A stretch of 8,422 nt of DNA, from the NCBI GenBank assembly GCA_026692885.1, contig JAPLNJ010001025.1, forward strand, positions 1 through 8,422. The letters are read 5' to 3'. The position numbers and the translations under genes are program-made. The notes beneath the pieces are model-generated. The model was not told where the DNA came from. It saw only the letters and a list, made by a program, of their open reading frames with translations, and searched no databases. Of this stretch, positions 5,296-8,422 are shown piece by piece; within the stretch, counting starts at the first letter, position 1, and each line of letters begins with the position of its first letter. This stretch comes from Planctomycetota bacterium (GTDB lineage: Bacteria > Planctomycetota > Planctomycetia > Pirellulales > Pirellulaceae).

Positions 5296-7086
5296 TCACT
5301 TCATCTGCGGGATGGACGCCCAGTAGTAGAGGTGCGGCCTGCCGGACCGCTCGGGGCAGAGCAGGAAGGACGGGATGGGCAGTCGCCGCAGGAGGCTCGC
5401 GGGGATACCGACCGCCTGGGCCGCCAGCCGGAGGGTTGCCTGATCATCGCGGTCCCCGCCGAGCAGTTCGAAGATCGACCGCTCCTCCGGGTAACGCACG
5501 ATGTCGACCTCCTCGTCGGGCTTCAGGCCGGCGGCCTGCTTGGCCGCCGCCAGGGCGTCGTTCAGAGTGCCCAGTTCGTCGACGAGACCGAGCTTCTTCG
5601 CCTGCCGGGCGGTGTACACGCGGCCTTCGGCCAGGGACGCCACCTGCTCCGGCGGCAGGTTCCGGCATTGGGCCACCTTGCCCACAAAGTCCCGATAGCA
5701 TTCCTCGACCATTTCGGTCAGGACTTTTCGTTCGGCGGGAGTATACGGCCGATCCAGTTCCACTCCGCTGAGGGCACCGCGACCGATGAACTCCTCGTGG
5801 ACACCCAGTTTCTGGAACAAGGCTTGGGTCACCAGCTTGCCGCCGATCACACCGATGGAACCGGTCAGCGTGTCGGGCTCCGCGTAGATCCTGTGCCCGG
5901 CCACCGCCGTGAAGTAGGTGCCACTCGCGGCCACGCTGCTCAAGCTGCTGATAACCGGCTTCTTCTGCCTGGTGCGCATGGTTTCCTGCCAGATCAGGTT
6001 GCTGGCAGTGGCCGAGCCACCGGGGCCGTCGATGCGGACGACCACCGCCTTGACACTCGGATCGTCGGCCAGTTTCCGTAGCAGCTTGCTGATCGTGGTC
6101 GAACCCTGCGTCTTCCCGCCCGTGAGGCTGTTACCGCTCTTGCCGGTGGTGATCTCGCCGGTCTCATAGACGACCGCGATCTTCTTCTTGCCGGCGGATT
6201 TCTTGGTCTTGCCGCCGCCCGCGAAGAGCTTCATGAGATCCATGATCCCGGTGATCTCTTCCTGCTGTTTCTGCTTATAGTTGGTGACCACCTTGAGGCC
6301 CGCGGGGGCCTGCAGCGTCTTTTGCAGTTCGTCCTCGAGATGGGCGGCTTGGACGACCATGTCGACCAGTCCGGCTTGTTGGGCGGCCGGGGCGGTGAAT
6401 ACGCCGTGATCGATCAGTTGCTTGACCTGCGGTGCCTCCAGGTGGCGTCCGGCGGCGATGGTCTCGACCAGCGCGTCGTAACGATCGTCTACCAGAGCTT
6501 GGTAGTTCTCGCGGACCTCCAGGCTCATGTTCTCATGCGTAAACGGTTCATAGGCCCCTTTGCACCGGCCCATGCGCAGCACGTCGAACTGCAGCCCCAG
6601 CTTGTCGAGCAAGCCCTTGTAGTGCTGAATGGCCACTCGGGGGCCAAGGATTTCCAGGTCGGTGCCCTCTGGCATGTAGATCTTGTCGCACGCCACAGCC
6701 ACCTGGTAGGCACCCGATTCGGCGCCACTGTGCAGCTCCGCGTACACCGGTTTGCCCGCCTTGCGGAGCCGCTCGATCCCCGTGCGGAACTCATGGATGC
6801 TGCCTGGTGCCGGAGTGAACTCGTCGAACTTCAACCAGACAGCGGCCACGCTTTTGTCTTTCGCAGCGGCGTCGATCCGTTCGATCATCTCGAACAGGGT
6901 GGCCCGATCTTCCTTGAGAGAACTCAGTAGGCCCAGTAAGCCGGCCGAGTCGGCTTCTTCAGGGTACTCGCCGGAGAGCGTGAAGCGAACCACCGCGAGC
7001 GGTTTGGTCGCATCTGCCGCACGCGCGAGCGGCAGCCACAAACAGAAGCTGCCCACCAGCCAACTCAGCCGCAGAACTCGTTGCAT
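5296..7086 (-). CDS. sppA: Signal peptide peptidase SppA, long (67K) type
   Basis: This 596-residue serine protease of family S49 degrades cleaved signal peptides in the cytoplasmic membrane. The N-terminus has a signal-type segment (about 1-24, ending ARA-AD), so the protein is exported or anchored. It has the two S49 domains of the E. coli form (618 residues). The first carries the catalytic lysine in MGRCKGAYEPF (K176). The second carries GPGGSATAS (355-362) and the catalytic serine in VAASGTYF (S388), followed by the family run TLTGSIGVIGG (406-416). A linker rich in Lys and Gly (289-302) separates the domains. The ATG at 7086 was chosen over the longer frame (to 7191) because it starts the signal peptide and has AGGGA 7-8 nt upstream. 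No neighbour suggests an operon. The call is firm. Confidence 0.96.
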   Translation of the reverse strand: MQRVLRLSWLVGSFCLWLPLARAADATKPLAVVRFTLSGEYPEEADSAGLLGLLSSLKEDRATLFEMIERIDAAAKDKSVAAVWLKFDEFTPAPGSIHEFRTGIERLRKAGKPVYAELHSGAESGAYQVAVACDKIYMPEGTDLEILGPRVAIQHYKGLLDKLGLQFDVLRMGRCKGAYEPFTHENMSLEVRENYQALVDDRYDALVETIAAGRHLEAPQVKQLIDHGVFTAPAAQQAGLVDMVVQAAHLEDELQKTLQAPAGLKVVTNYKQKQQEEITGIMDLMKLFAGGGKTKKSAGKKKIAVVYETGEITTGKSGNSLTGGKTQGSTTISKLLRKLADDPSVKAVVVRIDGPGGSATASNLIWQETMRTRQKKPVISSLSSVAASGTYFTAVAGHRIYAEPDTLTGSIGVIGGKLVTQALFQKLGVHEEFIGRGALSGVELDRPYTPAERKVLTEMVEECYRDFVGKVAQCRNLPPEQVASLAEGRVYTARQAKKLGLVDELGTLNDALAAAKQAAGLKPDEEVDIVRYPEERSIFELLGGDRDDQATLRLAAQAVGIPASLLRRLPIPSFLLCPERSGRPHLYYWASIPQMK

Positions 7087-7136
7087 GGCCTGTTCCCTAA
7101 AAGGATCGATGTGACAACACAGGGGGTCGCGGCTAA

Positions 7137-7165
7137 ACGATAACGCAGGCAGCTGCCTTTTCCAA
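7137..7165 (-). promoter_or_regulatory. Weak candidate promoter for sppA
   Basis: On the minus strand TTGGAA (7165-7160) and TATCGT (7142-7137) are separated by 17 nt. Each matches four of six consensus bases. The position is about 50 nt upstream of the sppA ATG. Chance matches of this quality are common, so support is low. Confidence 0.3.
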
Positions 7166-7185
7166 CCGGGCTTATTGAGTCCTAG

Positions 7186-7399
7186 CACCAAACGGTTTTC
7201 GAGGTTGTCGGTGTCAAGAATGGGGTTTTACGGTTTCGCACAGACGGACCGCTGGCTGGGGTCAGACGTACAGATTTCAGTTTTCGCGGGCAGAAGGCTT
7301 TCCCTGTGCTTGGGCACACGACCGCGAAAACTGAAATCTGTACGTCTGACCCCTTGTCTTTCTCATGTTTCACGCGCAAGGGCCAAATACCGTTTGGTG
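7186..7399. mobile_element. MITE-like insertion with terminal inverted repeats and CTAG duplication
   Basis: This 214-bp segment starts caccaaacggt and ends accgtttggtg, a perfect 11-bp terminal inverted repeat. It is bordered by ctag on both sides (7182-7185 and 7400-7403), as expected of a 4-bp target duplication, or of a TA duplication in a CTAG target with 12-bp ends. It interrupts the left arm of the surrounding foldback element, so it arrived later. There is no room for a transposase. IS5-type (IS427 group) or IS630-type relatives would be candidate mobilisers; this is inference from target type only. Confidence 0.75.
7258..7353. repeat. Perfect 32-bp inverted repeat
   Basis: 7258-7289 and 7322-7353 are exact reverse complements over 32 bp, starting ggggtcagacgtacag at the outer end. 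The 32-nt spacer contains a small hairpin (tgtgc with gcaca, 7305-7318). Perfect identity over this length suggests recent origin or constraint. The outer motif recalls repeats seen beside REP-associated (Y1) transposases, from memory and unverified. Confidence 0.85.
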
Positions 7400-7549
7400 C
7401 TAGGTTGCCAATGGCATGGGAGGGCGAGGGGCCCAGTGGGCACCCCGCCGAGCCGGAGCGGGCCGTCAAGGACGGTCCACGGCTCCGCGGGAGCGTCGCC
7501 CTCCCAATCCACGTTCTCCCGTTTTCCATTGGCAACCTAGGACTCAATA

Positions 7550-7850
7550 GAGCGACCGAAGAAGCCACCGTTGGCACTCGCTTTTCTGCCCCTCACGCCA
7601 CCTTGGCCCGTTGAAAACCTGAACTTGACTGGCAGACTGCGTGCCTGGCCTAAGCCCGGATTACTCATGCTCCTGTAGGCCGAAACAAGTAACCGGAAGC
7701 AGTGCCGGAACTTCGGTCGCTTCCGGCGTGTGGAGTCTGCACCAAGCGGGTTCTTCCCACAAGCGACAGTTACGCCGTTCCGGCACAGCCTTGCGCGACC
7801 TCGTTCCGGCCTACATAATCCGGCCCAAGTGCAACTTTCTTTGCGATCTT
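7550..7850. other. Non-coding stretch with scattered pairing segments
   Basis: No gene was recognised. Complementary segments are nested here: gtaggccg (7676-7683) with cggcctac (7807-7814), and gtgccggaac (7702-7711) with gttccggcac (7777-7786), plus local stems such as ccggaagc (7693-7700) with gcttccgg (7719-7726). These could form a structured RNA or be a decayed foldback element. A minus-strand frame of 181 codons (8082-7537) crosses it but runs through inverted repeats and looks spurious. Confidence 0.45.
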
Positions 7851-7928
7851 CGCATGGATGGCAGAGCCAGAGCACAGATGTTTTTCCTCTTCGGTCTTCA
7901 TCCGTGCTCTGGCTCTGCCATCCGTGCG
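7851..7928. repeat. 30-bp inverted repeat with 18-nt loop
   Basis: 7851-7880 pairs with 7899-7928 at 28 of 30 positions, including a perfect 20-bp block (7856-7875 with 7904-7923, ggatggcagagccagagcac). The loop is tttttcctcttcggtctt. It would form a very stable hairpin in DNA or RNA on either strand. No target duplication was seen at its edges. Confidence 0.85.
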
Positions 7929-8065
7929 TGTAACAAAACCTGGCAGACACAGACCGCGAGTCAATACGACATCTTAAAGCGGCCACCCCCACCCTCTCCC
8001 CGGACAGATCGTCCCACTTTCTGGGATGGATGGGGGACCTAGGGGAAAGCGATCTCCAGCGTTTC
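7929..8065. other. Short spacer without recognised gene
   Basis: It contains a fragment (accctctccccgga, about 7990-8003) shared with the hairpin repeat at 3569-3596 and a 5-bp stem tccca/tggga (8012-8016 with 8022-8026). Nothing else was recognised. Its last eight bases (agcgtttc) are the left copy of the direct repeat flanking the next element. Confidence 0.5.
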
Positions 8066-8363
8066 GGCGTTGATCGTAACACTGCGAAATGCCGTCACTG
8101 CTAGCTGGTCCCGTCCGAGAAGCTCCCGACGTAAGTCGGTGAAAGCAGGTCCCGCCAACTCCTAACACCGCGGCGCCTCACCGAGTTCCCCCGACTCGTC
8201 GGCTGCCCGCCGCATCCGGCGGCGGGCTGCCGACGAGTCGGGCTGGTCGGATATTGGGCGCCGGGTTAGGCACAGGGCGGGAATACTCCCACCGACTTAC
8301 GTCGGGAGCTTCTCGGGGGCGATCACGACGCTGCTAGCATTTCGCAACGTTATGATCAAGGCC
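8066..8363. mobile_element. 298-bp MITE-like foldback element with 8-bp target duplication
   Basis: The ends are inverted repeats: 8066-8092 (ggcgttgatcgtaac...) matches the reverse complement of 8337-8363 (ggccttgatcataac...) at 23 of 27 positions. The direct repeat agcgtttc flanks it at 8058-8065 and 8364-8371. Inside, a perfect 27-bp pair (8115-8141 with 8290-8316), several 6-7-bp pairs (8151-8156 with 8276-8281, 8161-8166 with 8265-8270, 8171-8177 with 8257-8263) and a central hairpin follow in strict nesting. No protein is encoded. IS6, IS66, IS256 and ISAs1 families make duplications near 8 bp; which one mobilised it cannot be told here. Confidence 0.82.
8190..8242. repeat. Central hairpin of the 298-bp element
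   Basis: 8190-8213 pairs with 8219-8242 over 24 positions with a single T-T mismatch, loop atccg. It is very GC-rich and forms the apex of the larger foldback. Confidence 0.85.
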
Positions 8364-8422
8364 AGCGTTTCTGAATGTTCTTGGCAAAGCATGGGTTGAA
8401 GGGACTGGCCGATAGCGGATTG

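Larger units (their letters stand above)
7173..7549. mobile_element. Foldback element interrupted by a second element
   Basis: If 7186-7403 is removed, the left side (7173-7185 joined to 7404-7414) is the exact reverse complement of 7526-7549: a 24-bp perfect inverted repeat enclosing about 110 bp. The inside also folds: 7418-7427 pairs with 7496-7505, 7450-7455 with 7480-7485, and 7461-7467 with 7471-7477 (one G-T). The original element was therefore about 160 bp and almost fully self-complementary. It encodes no plausible protein. It starts about 85 bp upstream of the sppA ATG. Confidence 0.8.

Noticed and set aside
5116..6081. 321-codon plus-strand open frame
   Set aside because: Mostly antisense to sppA, with Arg/Gly-rich low-complexity composition and no recognisable domain.
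7087..7191. 35-residue N-terminal extension of SppA
   Set aside because: It would bury the signal peptide; the ATG at 7086 has a good Shine-Dalgarno sequence and starts the signal sequence exactly.
7537..8082. 181-codon minus-strand open frame
   Set aside because: It runs through several inverted repeats, so the same peptide-like fragments appear on both strands (for example HGWQSQSTD). No family features and no clear ribosome-binding site.

Overview
The window is GC-rich bacterial DNA with four protein genes, all on the minus strand, separated by long gaps packed with inverted repeats. The gene content (a NusG paralogue, a Wzc-type tyrosine autokinase and a PHP-type tyrosine phosphatase) and the many short palindromic intergenic repeats look most like a Planctomycetota genome. 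That placement is an inference from gene style and from memory of similar repeats; no marker gene is present to confirm it.

Reading in the direction of transcription (right to left), the first gene is sppA (7086-5296), an exported or membrane-anchored signal peptide peptidase with both catalytic residues in place. About 980 bp further on lies what looks like a three-gene exopolysaccharide control unit. A good sigma70-type promoter (4291-4318) precedes a NusG-like antiterminator (4254-3616). After a leader of about 300 bp comes a Wzz/BY-kinase fusion (3316-1001), whose stop overlaps the start of a CpsB/YwqE-type phosphatase (1004-213) by 4 bp. The likely logic is that the NusG-like protein lets RNA polymerase read through the long operon, the autokinase controls polysaccharide chain length and export by cycling phosphorylation of its C-terminal tyrosine tail, and the phosphatase reverses that phosphorylation. 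No glycosyltransferase, Wzx, Wzy or Wza gene is visible here.

The non-coding half is the unusual part. Region 1-212 holds a nested foldback. Region 4319-5295 is a repeat island that includes two inverted copies of a unit of about 110 bp. Region 7087-8422 holds several foldback elements. One is a 160-bp hairpin element whose left arm was interrupted by a 214-bp element with its own terminal inverted repeats, which left a CTAG duplication. Another is a 298-bp element (8066-8363) with 27-bp terminal inverted repeats and an apparent 8-bp target duplication, folding on itself almost end to end. A related terminus sits at 4363-4398, just upstream of the exopolysaccharide promoter. These look like non-autonomous (MITE-like) mobile elements. 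No transposase is encoded in the window.

No rRNA, tRNA or CRISPR array was recognised. Several long open frames inside the repeat regions are judged spurious.
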